Below, piece by piece: positions 44,450-58,432 of a stretch of 64,000 nucleotides of DNA. The notes under the pieces were generated by a model that was not told where the DNA came from, made no database searches, and worked only from the letters and a program-made list of their open reading frames with translations. The DNA is from Eretmocerus hayati (lineage: Eukaryota; Arthropoda; Insecta; Hymenoptera; Aphelinidae): positions 10,299,268 to 10,363,267 of the forward strand of contig CM056744.1 in assembly GCA_029851415.1 (NCBI GenBank), written 5' to 3'. Position numbers and translations under genes: made by a program. Positions within the stretch are counted from its first letter, which is position 1. Each line of letters opens with the position of its first letter.

Positions 44450-46030
44450 TGAGCTATGAGAAGTTTACTTCGTATGAAACAGACCTGGTCCATATCAGAT
44501 TTAGGCATAATAAGTTCGTCATTCAGAATAGCGAAAAATATGCAACTTTGACATTGTGAAGCTTGCTGAGTGATCAAACCTCGCGAATTCGTAGTTGCTA
44601 TTTGAATAGATTGTATTCGTTGCAAATTTTACCACGCTTACAAATACCAGTTGAGGTCTCACTGAATCCGCTTGAAATATTCCAGGGAATAATCTCGTAA
44701 AGATCAGAGATCCAGGACTAATGGCCAAAAGTGTAGTATTTGCTGACTAAGAGAGATAGGTGAGGCAAATTCAATAATCGTCCGAATTTGTGATCCATAC
44801 AGTGAATTCAGCGACCATGGGTTTACGAGGTTTGATCGCTCAGTAAACTTCACAACGTCAAAGTCGCATATTTGATGCTTTTTGCTTTCTCGAAGAGAAA
44901 GTATTGGATCGGTGCGGAAATTTTTCCATAAAATTTTTTCGAGTTTCTCATAAATACCGTCTAACTCTATCCTCATCTAAATCAAGGTTGATCCATCTTA
45001 TTCTGCTCGCCGAGGTCTTAAAAATGGTACCCCTATCAATTTCTTCTACAACGCACAACGTTCTGTGTGAATTATTTCAAAGCACACCTTGTCCGTGTCC
45101 GTATGTATGTGTGTCTGTATGTTGTCTTCCCTTTGTCACGCGAGTTTTTCTGAAACCTTAGAGCAATCTTTTAGAAACTTTGAGGGTTTGTTCCAAATTG
45201 ATCAATGATGAGCTTCATTGACAGCTTCATACTCTCCATACTCTCTCTTCTACGGTCGATTGGTTACCTAAAATTTATCATCAATTTCACTGTGTTTGTC
45301 CAAACGGCATACCATCCAATATTCAGCACATAAATATTCCGAATATTATTCTAAAATATTTCCTGATCATTCTAAAGAGATTGGTTGATACGGAATTTTG
45401 ATGAAAAATTTCATTTTCACAAAAAAAAATTTTCAACTTTACCTTCTATGTCTCTCGAAATTTGGCGAACGCCTCTATGGATCTTCGTCAAATTTTGAGG
45501 CATTGTTCTATTTTCTTGGGCAATGGACCCAGTCATGTTTTGGCATTATACGCCGATTTAAATTGACACAAGTAATGTTTTTCACGTAATTTGGTTCTTT
45601 TGCTTGAATTTTTTCATGAAAATTTTTCAAATTTCTCATTTTTTACCTCTCAATTCCACATCCACCTGAATGAGAGTAAATCTACTTCATACTCCTTGCC
45701 GAAATCTATGAAATAGTACCCCTATACAATCATTTCCTAATACATAACACTGTCTGTAAAATTCTAATATGCTATGGATAAATTGTTATCATTCAATTGA
45801 GAAAATTATTTCGTGCAGTAAATGTGAACGACACAAATTGGATTTGGATTCGAATCTATGTACAATGATAATTGATACAATTTTTTATGAATTGAAATAT
45901 TCAAATAATGCACAGGGAACGAGAAAGCATTCTGCAAATTCCTTTTTGCAGCGTATTTTCAATGACGAACTGCTTAAATCTGACATGGATCAGCTCTGTT
46001 CCGTTTGAATTAGACTAACTTCACTTCATT
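44450..46030. repeat. Composite of direct and inverted repeat fragments
   Basis: Three relations were found. 44530-44592 is inverted at 44826-44882 (core GAGGTTTGATC, CTTCACAA, GTCAAAGT). 44455-44540 is inverted at 45955-46030 (core TAAATCTGA-ATGGA-CAG, AATGACGAAC). 44970-45075 is a direct copy of 45660-45760 (core GTACCCCTAT, then TAC-ACACA and CTGT). This fits overlapping copies of one old element or a rearranged one. No coding capacity was seen. Confidence 0.55.
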
Positions 46031-47774
46031 TCAAAGGCTATGAAATAAGCTTCAAAATAAGCTGAAGTACGACGGAAAATGTTGAGACGCGCCATCAGAG
46101 TTATATATGTTCAACAGTGGAGGAGAATGGGCGAATTATATACGCAGTTTTCTATTCAAACGCATATGATTTTTAAAACGTTGACAGCTCTTGCCACCAC
46201 ATATGTCATTTCTCAGTATGCAGCAAAAGTTTTCGCATATCTACGAGTAAAAACACAGTAGCGTTTGCAATTCCAATCACGTTAAATTTCCAAAACTTTG
46301 AATTTTTAGCCCACTCTAATGTTCATTTACAGAGTAGAATGTGTTGAAATCGCCATTACTTGGGTTTCAGATAATACAATAGAAGCTCAACCTGAGGTTT
46401 CCGATAAATGCTAAGAATGAAAGTACCTGGAAGATTCCTTATCAGATTCGGTCATAGAATCTGAGTCTAGAGATCATGAACTTTTGACTTTATAAAGCAC
46501 GTGCTGCTTGCATCATGAGTCAATATTTATGAAAATCAATTTGGCGTATACTCAATTGTTGGAGAGAGTGCCAGCCGTCTTACAGAAATTTAGTCATGTC
46601 TTGTGAACGCAACATTTTTAATTAAATGAGATTCTCTGGAATGACTGAATTTCTTTGGCCCGAGTCACGTCTGACAACCATTCCAAAATTGATGAAAATG
46701 TCAAATAAAAAAACCATCAAATGTTTGCTCGATGATTTTCAAAAGCTGCCTCTTGTTAAAGATCGATTTAAAAATCTACTGCTCTTCTCTTCATTGATTC
46801 TGGTGTTGGATCATTCACTCTCAATTGTATCAGCCGTAACATTATCAAAACTACGCACTGGGTTCATCTTTCTTGCGAGATACCTTTATACTAGCCTCTG
46901 CATTGCAGTAGTAACATACGAGTATAGCCAGACGAACTTGTTACATCACGAGTGACCGAAGAGACGAGAAACTTCGGTCTCTTATTTTCATCAAAAATCG
47001 AAGAATTCCACATTAATCCGATGGAATTATCAAAAAATGAAAAAATTGAAGATCTCTCGTCGCAGAAGCAAATCGAGCAAATCTCATAATCTCTAAAATG
47101 CGAGCACGTGCAGCAATGTTTCCTTTGCACCAGTTGAACTCTCCAACCCGCCAACTTCCTATAGTCTTTGTAAACTTGTAGAAGGACGAATATAAAGTAT
47201 CGTCACGGAGCTATAAAACTCTCGCAAAACCTCAAAAGTGATGGCTAGCGTTGTATATTCGACTGCACATGAAAGATCCCTTGAATTTTACGTGAGGTGA
47301 ATATAAACGATAGTAAAGAAACGCCTGCGCAATTCTACGTTAAACGACCGTCTAATTATGGAACAATTGGTGCTGCTGTTACATGGGTGGTTCAAATTGA
47401 AGGACTTTCTTGACCTCGAATGAATGATTATGGGCAGTGTAATGTTAGCGCATGGTGTGAGAAACTGGCTACCGGGAAGACATAATCGAAAGTGTGGAGA
47501 AGAGTTATGAGCGTGCAGGTGAAGTTGTAACGCAAGAGAAACAGTAATAAGAAATAAGTAAGGTAGGTGAAGAGTAATATGGGCATTAGTTATGGAACAC
47601 CAACGGATTCTAGATTGAATTTGGATTTTTTCGATGGTTTAGAGAGGAGTTTCAGAACGATTTTTATCATGAATTACGACATTGGGATGAATGTTTAATC
47701 GAGAGTCGAAAGATCAGTGATATATTCATGAAATTTCAATGAGCTATTGCAATGTATCTTTATTATCCTTTAGT
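46031..47774. other. Intergenic with a dispersed-repeat fragment near 46909-46945
   Basis: The fragment matches 35705-35740. The 109-codon frame at 46626-46955 overlaps it and shows no known domain. Nothing else was recognised. Confidence 0.45.
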
Positions 47775-48165
47775 TGACCGGGTTAAAATGACCCTAGGTG
47801 ATTTTCCAATACTTTTTGATATGTTGAGACCATTACGTGCCTTCCACTTCCAATTTATTTGGTCTGGAGACCAAATAAATTGTTGGAACAAAGGGATGAT
47901 ATGGTTCTAATGGTTACCACCTAAATAGTCTATCGGAAGCAGCCACTCAAACTAAATGAGATCCCAACTAAGGTCATTTTGATGCATGAGAAAAAAAATT
48001 TTATTAAGAACTGCTGACACTGAAAATTTTTCGAAATTTTTGGGACAATCATTGATACGTGCGGTAGATTCTTTTCAGGAACTTGGACAATGAAAATTCT
48101 TTTCGAAGCAAATTATTGAATTCACTCCGGAATTTTTGACTTTGGTTAATTTGACCCGAGTGTGT
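47775..48165. mobile_element. Probable 390-bp MITE with GGGTTAAAATGACC ends
   Basis: CGGGTTAAAATGACC at the left is roughly inverted at the right as GGTTAATTTGACCCG. A further GGTCATTTTGA box lies near 47971. A perfect 15-bp-arm hairpin (CAATTTATTTGGTCT, 2-base loop) lies inside at 47851-47882. Ends are approximate. Confidence 0.5.
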
Positions 48166-48198
48166 CACTTACGGATGGCTAGTGACATGTGTCAACTA

Positions 48199-48498
48199 AC
48201 AAAGGGAGTCCGGAGGGTTCGGGTCACGAAATCTCACCAAAATTTTTTCACAGTCTCGTACCACCCGGAAAATGGAGAATCTAGAGTGACTCCATCAAAT
48301 GGGCCTTCAGTTCAGAGCTACACGCAAAAACGTTAGCATCTATATATGTATATGGCCATGCTAATGTCATAGGCTGTAGCTTTGGACAGAAGGCTCATTT
48401 TACGGAGTTACTTTGGATTTTTCATATTCTAGGTGGCACAAGACTGGGAAAAAAGTTTGGTGAGATTTGGTGACTCGTACCGTCCGGACTCCCCTTGT
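48199..48498. mobile_element. 300-bp MITE with about 58-bp terminal inverted repeats
   Basis: The ends ACAAAGGGAGTCCGGA and TCCGGACTCCCCTTGT are inverted, with the arms continuing through TCACCAAA. The centre (48350-48375) is an inverted near-copy of 13167-13193 inside the MITE at 13049-13388. Confidence 0.75.
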
Positions 48499-49037
48499 AA
48501 ATAAAGGTATTAGCATCTAACCTTTCTGATTATTGAGTTGGTGAGATTTTGATGAGTAATACAAAGTATTATCGTTGATTTTGGAGGATTTGAATTTGGA
48601 AAGATCAGCTGAAATTGACTTTCAAGCATTTCTTGTTTCTGTTTAAGACGTTATTGTCAGTAAGATTGGGGGATCAAACTTTGAGATGCAACCTTATAAC
48701 TTTTTGGTAACTCTGAAGCAACCATTAGAATGAATAGAAGGGCCACGCTACGGACCGAAATTCATGTATAGGTTCTGGAACAAATTGGGATTCAAAAAAC
48801 GTAAAACTCGCGTTTTCCATCTGTTTGATTCAGTAAATTGGGTATACCAAATCGAATTGGCATCAGTTTCACGAATATCAATAGAGAAATCTCCATTCGG
48901 ATTGTATCTTCCCTAAATAACGGATTTAAAATTGTTCAGGAAGCTGTAAAATTCGTTTCCGTGTACAAAAGGTTTTTTTTGCATCCACGAGTGTGGTTTA
49001 TCATTTTCGAAACCTCATCGCGAGTTAGATACTAAAA

Positions 49038-49103
49038 ATCAATCGTGAAAATACGCTAAGCTATCTAAGAGCTTAGATAGCTTAGCGTATTTTCACAATT
49101 GAT
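49038..49103. repeat. Near-perfect 32-bp-arm hairpin
   Basis: The arms at 49038-49069 and 49072-49103 match at 31 of 32 positions, with a 2-base loop. The core is GAAAATACGCTAAGCTATCT. The loop is too short for a typical microRNA precursor, so a cruciform-forming repeat or tiny MITE is more likely. Confidence 0.85.
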
Positions 49104-52100
49104 ATTCCCAAAGATGTTTCGGAGCTACAACTGTATCCCAAAGTTGCTCTCAGTTGACCGTATAATACAATGGGGCTTATTCCTATGACTTATAGAAAAT
49201 ATTCAACAGCACCGAGCAAAATGTACAAATCATGCTATCATGGTCTGACTAGATTTTTCTTTCAATTTATGACAATCTTCAGCTTGATTAGTAAGACAAT
49301 ATAAGTGCAGTTACAAAATTGATGACACAATCGCGAACCGATTTCTCGTGCAGAGGCAAAAGCTTCCGCTTCATTACAACCCTCCGACGCAATAATCCTC
49401 ATTCTCGTTAGTCATCATGCGGCCTTCCTTTTATTACTCCTCGTAAGACAACCCGCTCTTGCATACATTTGATTTTTCACGACTCACAGCATAAGCAATA
49501 AAGATAGATTCAAGAGTCTTTCAAGACTATATTGTACAGATATATACGCATTGCGTGCAGCAGTAATCAATCAAAGCTCATTGCAATCAACTTGATTACC
49601 TCTAGAGAGAAAATCGTCAATGACAATAGCTTGAGTGGAGTGGTACTCAACAGCTGTCTTCCTAACCTAAGGTGGCTAACCTCTATCTCTAACGAAATTG
49701 CACATAAAACCCTTCCTATTTCTCATTATACGACCTATACCCTAATAATACAAGTCGAATTTGTACGTTATAACGAAAAGTAATGATGAAACAACACTAA
49801 TAGTACTTTGGGTTGCACTATATTACGAAGTATTGGAAACCGCTTACTGCTACATGTAGACCATTAGAGCAGACATCTATCTTATCGACAATCGACATGT
49901 ATGCGCATGCGCAGAGAAAATCTGCAACGTTCGATTCGAAATAACACATCCGTTACGGAAAATGGCTGCAGACGACGGATAATAATTATCGACAATAAAA
50001 TTCTCTCCCACGGCGCGTGTGTGGCTTGATCAAGATCAATCTATAAATACACAGAGTCAATTATGGGATCAGATTAGGAACAATATTTCCGATATTAGAT
50101 CAAGCTTTTGATTTATACCGCTGTAATCAATGTCGTACGTATTTACTGCTGCTACGAATACATACACAAGATAGTTACGGTGAAATAAAAAGTCATGTGT
50201 GCTGGCAAATTATCCGGGCGCGTGTATAACAACATTGAAATGTTGAGAAATTTTCAATAAAGAGAAAATGAATTACACACAGCGTGAGATACTTTAATAC
50301 GACACTAGCTCCCCCTCTCTTCTTTTGAGACTTATCTCCCAATATATGTGCGACACAGAGATTTATCGTTGAGCTGCTAATAATTAGCTATGTGCACACC
50401 GACCAAGAATTACGTTCTATCTAATTACGTTCGGTGGTATATAGTACGTTGTTGAGATTCTATAAAAAGTCATTTTCTCGCCTTGCAATGTAAAAAGTGC
50501 ATTATACACATATATAGCTCTAGAGATGGAAAAGAAAATCGTTGGTGGGTGTATTATGTATATTGACGTATGGCACGAGGTATAGTCCTTATATACCATT
50601 ATGGCGTTGATACGTAGATAGAAATAGTAAAGTGGTAAGTGTATATTATAATGTGTGTGGTATATGCGTTGACTTGGATGTATCAGGCAACGGTTAATTA
50701 ATCAATGTTTATATTATTGCTTTTATGAAGCGGGATACGCATGCAGAAGAGTAAAGCATAATATTATGCATCACAACGTTGTGTATCGCCTCAAGCGTAT
50801 AGCTACTGTAAAGTGCGCGTAAAGCTATTTTCACAGGTGTCTGGACTGTCTACATCATAGGGGATCGGTAATATAGATTGGTACATACCATATGGATATA
50901 TAGATGCATATTAGTAGGAGTATACAGAGATGATGCACTTGTTCTCTTCCGGCGATGCATTACTTGCGCTTGTAACTATTATAGGTTAGTTGGCTGTGTT
51001 GCACCTGCTTCTTTTGCGCTGTCTCTCTATATGATTTGCGTATGTCGGTGGTAACTCGAATGATCGATGTTTTTTTCTTCTCTTTTTTGTTGGTATGTGC
51101 ATAATTCCTGGGATACTTTGAGAGTGGATTTGATTGCGACTTCGGAATGTAGAGCGAGTTTTCATGAGTAAATGGAGAGACTAAAGTTTGAAAATTTATT
51201 GTGTGTCTATATACACTTGAAAACCAGGTGAACTGTATCATACTCCGGGACGAGGTTTGGGATCGGAATCTAGCTATGTACCGATTCACTCGCACTCAGA
51301 GGTTATGGTATCCTAACCTACAAGAGATAGTCATTACAAACTCTTAAATAATGACTCATTGTGGAAAATTAAAAATGAATTCAACAATCAATCTTCAATT
51401 CAGTTTTCCTCGACCCACGACGTAGAATATTGATAACCAATCAGGTTTCTTAAATGACTCATTTCCAATAAGCCATTTAAATTGAGTTATTTCTATTGAA
51501 TCATCTCTCAAAGAGTAATTTTTAGTATCCCAAATCTCTGAGTCATGTCAAGTGAATAGTTCATTTTAGGCACAGCATAAAATCCACACAAGGGATTAAT
51601 TTAGCCTGAATCTGTGCGAAATCGTTGTTGAATAATAGCCAGATTTGATTTTGCAAAAATTTTGCACATCTCGAAAAAGAGTTCAATATATTTAATCAGA
51701 TACGTTATAGGATCGAGTAATTTAATATATGTATTCTGGTACATTGCACACAAAATTAAAATTTTCAAAGATAATTCTTTCCGAGGCTTTTTCAACGGGC
51801 GTTTCATGGTATGAGGTGCTGAATCCCATGAGAGGGAAATTTGTTACAAATTAACATCTCATATCTTCACGAATATCAAATGAAATTCCTGTCAAGAATC
51901 TGAAATATTGGCAGCAAATCCTAATTTACAGCATTGTAGATGTACAGTAGAAAAATTCAACATAAGACACTATTAGCAACAGGTAGGTTGACAGTACATA
52001 TTTTAATTACAGCTTCCTCTTGGATAAGAATTCCTGATCGTTGTAACAACATATGGAGAGATCACACGCTCAAGCTGCAAATAGTATCCCATATAGGTGT

Positions 52101-55100
52101 TAAATTCCTCGTAAAGACAAGATGTTGCTATGAGGGTCGGAATAGTTTGGTACTGCATTTAAATTCATAGTAGATTCTGTGCCTTGCATATCTGTCTTTA
52201 GATAACGATCGACCTCTACATGAGCTTTTCGTAATTTATTCCCATTTCAATGCTAAATTTATCGTTTATGTAAACTTTCTCGACTCTCTTTTTGGAATCT
52301 TTTCCCGATTGCAATTGCTCGTGTAGAGAGAGAGAGAAAGAGGCAATTGATTTACAGATTCTTATTCTTGCTCTTAATCTTATCTGCAAACGACAAATAT
52401 TGGTTAACTGAAGAGTTTGTGTAAATTGTGGACCGCTGGGAAGGATTTTTTTTGTTCCATCCTTAGAACGATCTATCGTAAACTATGTTCAATCACTAAT
52501 TCGACAAATGATTCTCCCCAGAAGATGACTCCAAAACCGGGCAGAGAGACTTCTTTTCTCATGAAATTCCATGATTGATAGGTTATGAACAATAATAGCT
52601 CATCGATATCATCCTCTCAAGATTCATGTCAAATTTTTCATACATCTGATTACAAAGAAACAATAACACCCCAGGGATTTTGCAAAGCTTAATTTCACAA
52701 GTCATAATATTTACTCAACTCATCGCTCTCTCATACATCCTCTCGCAGACAAATCATAGCCTTAGTCACTCGGAAGCTGGCGCTCATCCGTTCACTTACA
52801 TCAATACTATGTCATCATCTAGAGCAACGCGTCGTTTCAAGCATCAAGATTCACATCTGAACGGATGCACTTTACAGACCACTACTCATCAGGACTCATC
52901 AGAAGCTATGTCCTCAACTCGGTTCGGTCCGGTAACGATCGCTGCATCACATCTTCGTGTCTACTACTTATACCTCCAACTAATATCAAACTATATATAC
53001 CAGTAGCTTGACACTTCCTGTTTTGAAAAATTGCATAAGTACACACTCTCAGATATATCCTAAAGCTTACGAGCATCAATAATAATGACTTGATTCAAAA
53101 GATGCCATGGAAGAGTCTAGCAGACGAAAAAGTATAAAGCCACACCCCTAAAGGCTCGACCTACAGTAAAGTGCAAGAATTCCGTTATAACGTATATAGT
53201 GCATTGGATACACATGCCTTTGCGATCAATGAACAGTCCCGCCTTGAGGGGATAAAATTCTCTCGCACCCGCGAGTCTGACTTTCGTAATTACAATCTCT
53301 CTCTTCCTCACTCTATATACATCTATGTACAGGTATTCTAAAGACTGCACAAGAAAAAAATACATAACGACCAAAGTGCGTCGTCCATGTTTCCGCGGAA
53401 ATAGCAGACAGCCGACACCCGATCCATTTCTAACCTATAATACCCTAAGCGCATTTGCATCGCAGCGAAATCTCTTGGCCTTGTGGCCTTTTTCCAAATT
53501 CTACAACGGAAAAGAGAGAAAGATAGTGGCACATATGTAGGTGGGTATTACATCTGGTATCGAGTACGCGCAAGGAATTTACTATAGATGTACTGATTGT
53601 TTTTTTTAATTGGATGCAACAAGAGTGGCTACGGGTCGTTCTGAAATGTAAGTACGCAAATACAGGTTAGGTTTCTGTATATACGTATGTTTATATGGTA
53701 GCAAAATGTTGTAGGTAGGCGGATTCGAGAGCATATATGCTATAGAAAATAACATAAGCTTGTTCGATGTTGCTGATTATTTGCTTACGCATTTAAGTGA
53801 GTATATGCCCGATGTTTACGATGATTAGTTCAATATATAGGAGTAAGATATGATGTTGTGATATTCTGAAACAACTGTGGGATCTCATTTTTGGGTTATC
53901 CAATGTTTGCAGAACCTTGTGGTGTCCATTTGATCAATTTATATCTATTTTGTTTAGAATTTATAAAAATTTTGGACGTTTAGGCTGCCTAGAGGGCGCT
54001 GCTGCGGATTCCTTGGGCCGGCAGCGGAGGGTTCTCAATTTTGATCCAGACCGAGGACTGAAGTATATGACGTGATTTTTTATAATCAGATAAGTCGACG
54101 GTGGCCTCACAAGATGGGCATGATTCCCTTTCGAGCAGGATATCTGTAAAATCCTAGAGGCAATAACCTCGAAGACATTATTCCTGTTCAGGTTATTAGG
54201 GTCTGCTTGGATATTTTCTCTGCTAAAAATATGAGATGCAAGGAGAAATCTTATTTATTCAAAACAGACATTAATTTCTTGATCTCATTTCGATATAGTT
54301 TCTCCGGTATTCTTAATTTTCTCCGGGCAATATGATTTGCGAGATATTTCATGCCCCAAAATTTTCACACAAGCTGAAATTCGTGACCGGTCACAGACAA
54401 TCTTCACCAGGAAATCGGACTGTTTTAAACACTGAATAATAATCAGATGAAGCATTATACCTGCGAACGAATGATTTCAATTTTGATCGACCCCAAAATT
54501 CATTCAAAGGTGTAACACCGAAAGAAACACGTGCACCTACTCAAGAAGAGGTCACAGAGTATACACCTTATGAATTCTCACGAGTAAAATAATAAGACCA
54601 TCGGTAATTGATATTTAGGGCGTCCAAGAGGGTTGTATCGACGAATTAATCTCCATTAAAATCGAAAATAACATCCTACAACTTTGTTGGAGTGATTTCA
54701 AATCGCAGGATCACGTGCGAGAAATTAATTTAACCACCGTCTTTCGAAAATTGCCCAGTACCCCCAAACGTGGGTATATAATAAACGTTATGTACTCGCA
54801 TCTTTCTTTCGAGTGTAAAGTCTTCCCGAGTGAAATCATTTCTCGATCTGATGCTCGATTATTGCACCGATAATATCGATGATCAAATCGAGAGTCGTAT
54901 TTACACTCTCTATCTTTCTTTCTCTTTTGATTCAAGATATTGTTTTTTTTCTTTTTTTAATTTGACGCTTGCTTGAGGAATCCATCTACTTTTATTCGCT
55001 GGAGGCGTTATGGTTTTCGCTTCTACCCAATGATTAAGACTGTATTTTTCAACTCCCTCTCATTTCTTTTCGATGAACTTTGAGAGATGGTGGGATTGTG

Positions 55101-57408
55101 AGATCGATTGACTCGGAGATACATGTAACAAGATTGCGCGCAGATATCGTTTCGGATTATCGGTATACGCAATCTTTCGAAAGTATGTGTAACTGGGAGA
55201 GTTACCGTTACATTCCGTATGTGATGCCAAAAGGATGGGGGAGGAGTTTTGTTATAGAACGGAACTTGTTGGATTGATGATTTTCGTGTTGGATTGATAA
55301 GTGGATGAGAATCGGTGATTGGTAGGTAGTAAGCAATTTGACACTTTTCAAGCCAATTCACTGCATTTCATTTTCATCACAAAATCTAGTGAGATTGATG
55401 ATTCGACAAGGGAGAGATAACAAATTTTTAATCATCTTTCTTCAAAAATGTGTAATGATACAAAACAATTCTTATGCACAGAATCATTAATTTTTATGAT
55501 AATTCAGTTTTCTCCAAGACCTCATCACAATTTGCATCAAAATCGATTTCACCATTACTATATGTTATGCAAGGTTGCTTTGACCGCATGAAATGTTTGC
55601 CGTTCACCATGGGTTGTTCAAGAAATTTGCAACAGATTTATAGGCATCACAATTGGTTTATTTGATGATTAAGTATGGCTAAAATGAGCATTGTAAAGAA
55701 TCATTTAATGATAATAATGAGCAGAATCCGACGACAAAAATTATTACAGAATGACAGGGATAAAACAAAGTCAGGAAATGTCAGGATTCGTCTTTTAATT
55801 GTCAAGAATTTCATTCTACATTCGACTTCAATGTTGATCAACTATAGAGTCGTAGCAGCCACGCCAATCAGTGTCGATCAGGAATGTACACGATACTCGA
55901 TTCTTCTCCTTTTTTCCTCAGACAGTTGAAGAGTTTGCAAATATCTTTTCCAACTACGGTGAAAATGAAAATAGTATAGTCCAACGTATCATTTTAAACA
56001 AAAGATATGGGTGCACCTAGTTGAAAACAGTGATAAGATTACCAACCTTCTTTCTCACAATCTTGAGTATCTTGGATCATTTTTTGTTTCTCACGTTGAT
56101 TGAGATTTTCAGTGAGTTGATCGAAATTGAACGATCCATTCGATCCAGATGTCATGATATTTTTCTGAAAAACAGATTATTCAAGATTATCAATTGGAGT
56201 GTGAAAAATCAAACGTGTTTTATTTCAAGTGTAGGACATATGAATGGAAGAAGTCCCGTGAGTGGAATGAAAGTTTTTGAATTCACATTACACAGGTCCA
56301 AGCTTATTTTTATGGATTTAATTCTCAAATGACTCCATCAACTTTCTAGTAGTTTGAGTGATTTTCATCGATTATCTCGAAGGCACTAGATACTGGTCAA
56401 AGTATATATCAAAGTATATGTCAAAGTATATATATATCATAAGTTAGGAATTTTCAAAAATTCTAACTTTCATTGATCTAAACCTGCAATTTCGTTGCAA
56501 ATAAAGATATAACAATTCTGCGAACGGCATCTTGTGAAGCGGAAAAAATGCCATGTGTAGCTTTCTTTTGATTATATTCTTTACGTTCCATCCAAGATGT
56601 CAAAATACCCATGAAGATAGTTTTTCATCGTTTTAGGTGCCCTTTATGGTGAAAAACCACCGTTTTGAATATTTTGCTAGCTCATACGTATTTCGAAAAG
56701 TGAAACGTAAAACATAATCAAAAGGAAGCTACTCATAGCATTTCCTCGTTCTTCAAGATGCCGGTCGCAAAACTGCCGTATCTTCGTTTGCCACGAAACT
56801 GCTGTATCAATAAAAGTGTCAGTTTTCGATAATTTCTAGCTTTTGATCAGTATCTTGTACCTTTGAGATAATCGATGAGAATCATTCAAACGCCTGAAAA
56901 GTTAGCATTTCGTCTGCTTTTTAAGCTACTCTTCTTAGATTTGTCCTACGACACATAGAGTCAGAGATATCGCTATTTTGGAGGAGGCTGATATTGCATT
57001 CACCGTCCCAGAATTTATCAGCGGTACTGTATTACCATGCATTGAAATGTGATCGAAATCTAGTCGGTGTGCATTTTACGTATACTTGCTGTTATCGTTG
57101 TATAATTTTCCTGAACGTGAACAATTCTCGTGGTGGAACGAGAGATTCTCAATGTTTTTTTGAAATCTTACCACTGTATCTATGGCGTAGCAAGCTGATT
57201 GGCATGTGAAATCTTCATCAGTTACATTGAGCTCGTACTTGTCATTCATCCCATATTTTTTCGTTAGAGACTCTGTTGGGGAAATAACACTTCTCACACA
57301 GAATTTCTTAATTCTGATTACAATTCTCAATTTTTCGGATACAAGAATTATGCGTTCGCGGGTAGCCTTATGTAAGCTCATTTATTCTTAGCTCACATGA
57401 ATCACATA
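49104..57408. other. 8.3 kb without a recognisable gene
   Basis: Every open frame here is below about 115 codons and shows no domain, for example 50960-51295, 52680-53006, 55023-55361 and 56021-56332. A short GA-rich simple repeat lies at 52326-52343. No inverted-repeat element was seen, unlike the flanks. It could be intron or regulatory DNA of a gene outside the window, which cannot be tested here. Confidence 0.4.
56397..56432. repeat. Three tandem 12-bp units
   Basis: TCAAAGTATATA occurs three times in a row, with one base change in the second copy. Confidence 0.8.
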
Positions 57409-58432
57409 CCGTCAACTGGGGTAACTTTGGATCAAAAATTGAATTTTTCTCCTCAAACCTCGCGAAACTTGTTCGTCTCACATCAGAAGTGCATTGTATG
57501 TGTGGTCAATCGAAAGCGTACAGTTTCAGCTTTCGATTGAGGTGCTTATAAGGTCCATTTGGACATTTCTGGTTGGAGCGAAGAGCGCTAAAAGTCATGT
57601 TCCAAAGTTAGTCACGAACTGAGGTAACTTTGGAACAGAAATTGTTATCGTTATTTATTCGTCAATTGATTCCTAATCTAGGTCACACAATCGATTTCCA
57701 CCATCAGTAATCCAAAGTTGAGTGTCTTAGCTTTCCATTGACCTATAGTAAAGGTCCATTCGGTTGCATTCCACTTCTACAATCGAGCATAGACACCTCC
57801 AGCATACCACACTGTCTGTACCACGGCTAACTCTCGAGGAGGAAAATACCTTCACAGTTGGTTTCTGACAAAAACTGACATAATAGGCTTCTGTGGGTCG
57901 AAATGAGACGTTCTTTGGCTCATTTTGAAGTTCTCATCAACGACTACTCAAGTAAGTAGAATTTGAGGATGATATAAATCTTGGAAAATTATTGAGAGTA
58001 CATGAGCAAGTGTTCCAAAGTTACCCCAGTTTCTGAAAAAGAATATATACTTGTCAGTTTTTACTCTACAAAAGTGAAATTGGGTAAGAATACTCCAATG
58101 TAACAATGGATTCGTCCAGATATGTGTACAGACAAGTAAAATCTAGCTCAGCTACCTTGGGTTTGACCTGCTAAAGTCGGAACCACACTACTATTCCCGA
58201 GAGACTTTCTGTTGGATTGAAATCATACTCATGGGAAAGTCTCTTTCAAATAAACTCACAGCTGATGGAGGCCCTCGCGCCAATGCAAATCATTGTTTAT
58301 GCATGTCCCAAGTGGAGGAAATCGGTATTAAGGCCTCAGGATCATCTGCCTAGCCAACTGTGCGTGATAACCACTCTTTCATGGGCTGTTCCAAAGTTAC
58401 CCCCCGTGTTCCACATTTACCCCGGTTGACGG
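57409..58432. mobile_element. 1,024-bp TA-flanked transposon with GGGGTAACTTTGG boxes
   Basis: It starts CCGTCAACTGGGGTAAC and ends CCCCGGTTGACGG, with TA on both sides (57407-57408 and 58433-58434). The subterminal box GGTAACTTTGGA recurs near 57418 and 57622 and, inverted, near 58012 and 58389. There is no transposase, so the element is non-autonomous. TA duplication suggests Tc1/mariner-like mobilisation, but other superfamilies are possible. Confidence 0.85.

Noticed and set aside
46626..46955. 109-codon plus-strand frame as a gene
   Set aside because: It overlaps a dispersed-repeat fragment and shows no recognisable domain.
49038..49103. microRNA precursor
   Set aside because: The stem is near-perfect with a 2-base loop, unlike typical animal precursors with larger loops and bulges.
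52680..53006. 108-codon plus-strand frame as a gene
   Set aside because: Low-complexity Ser/Thr/His content, no domain, no supporting splice or regulatory context.
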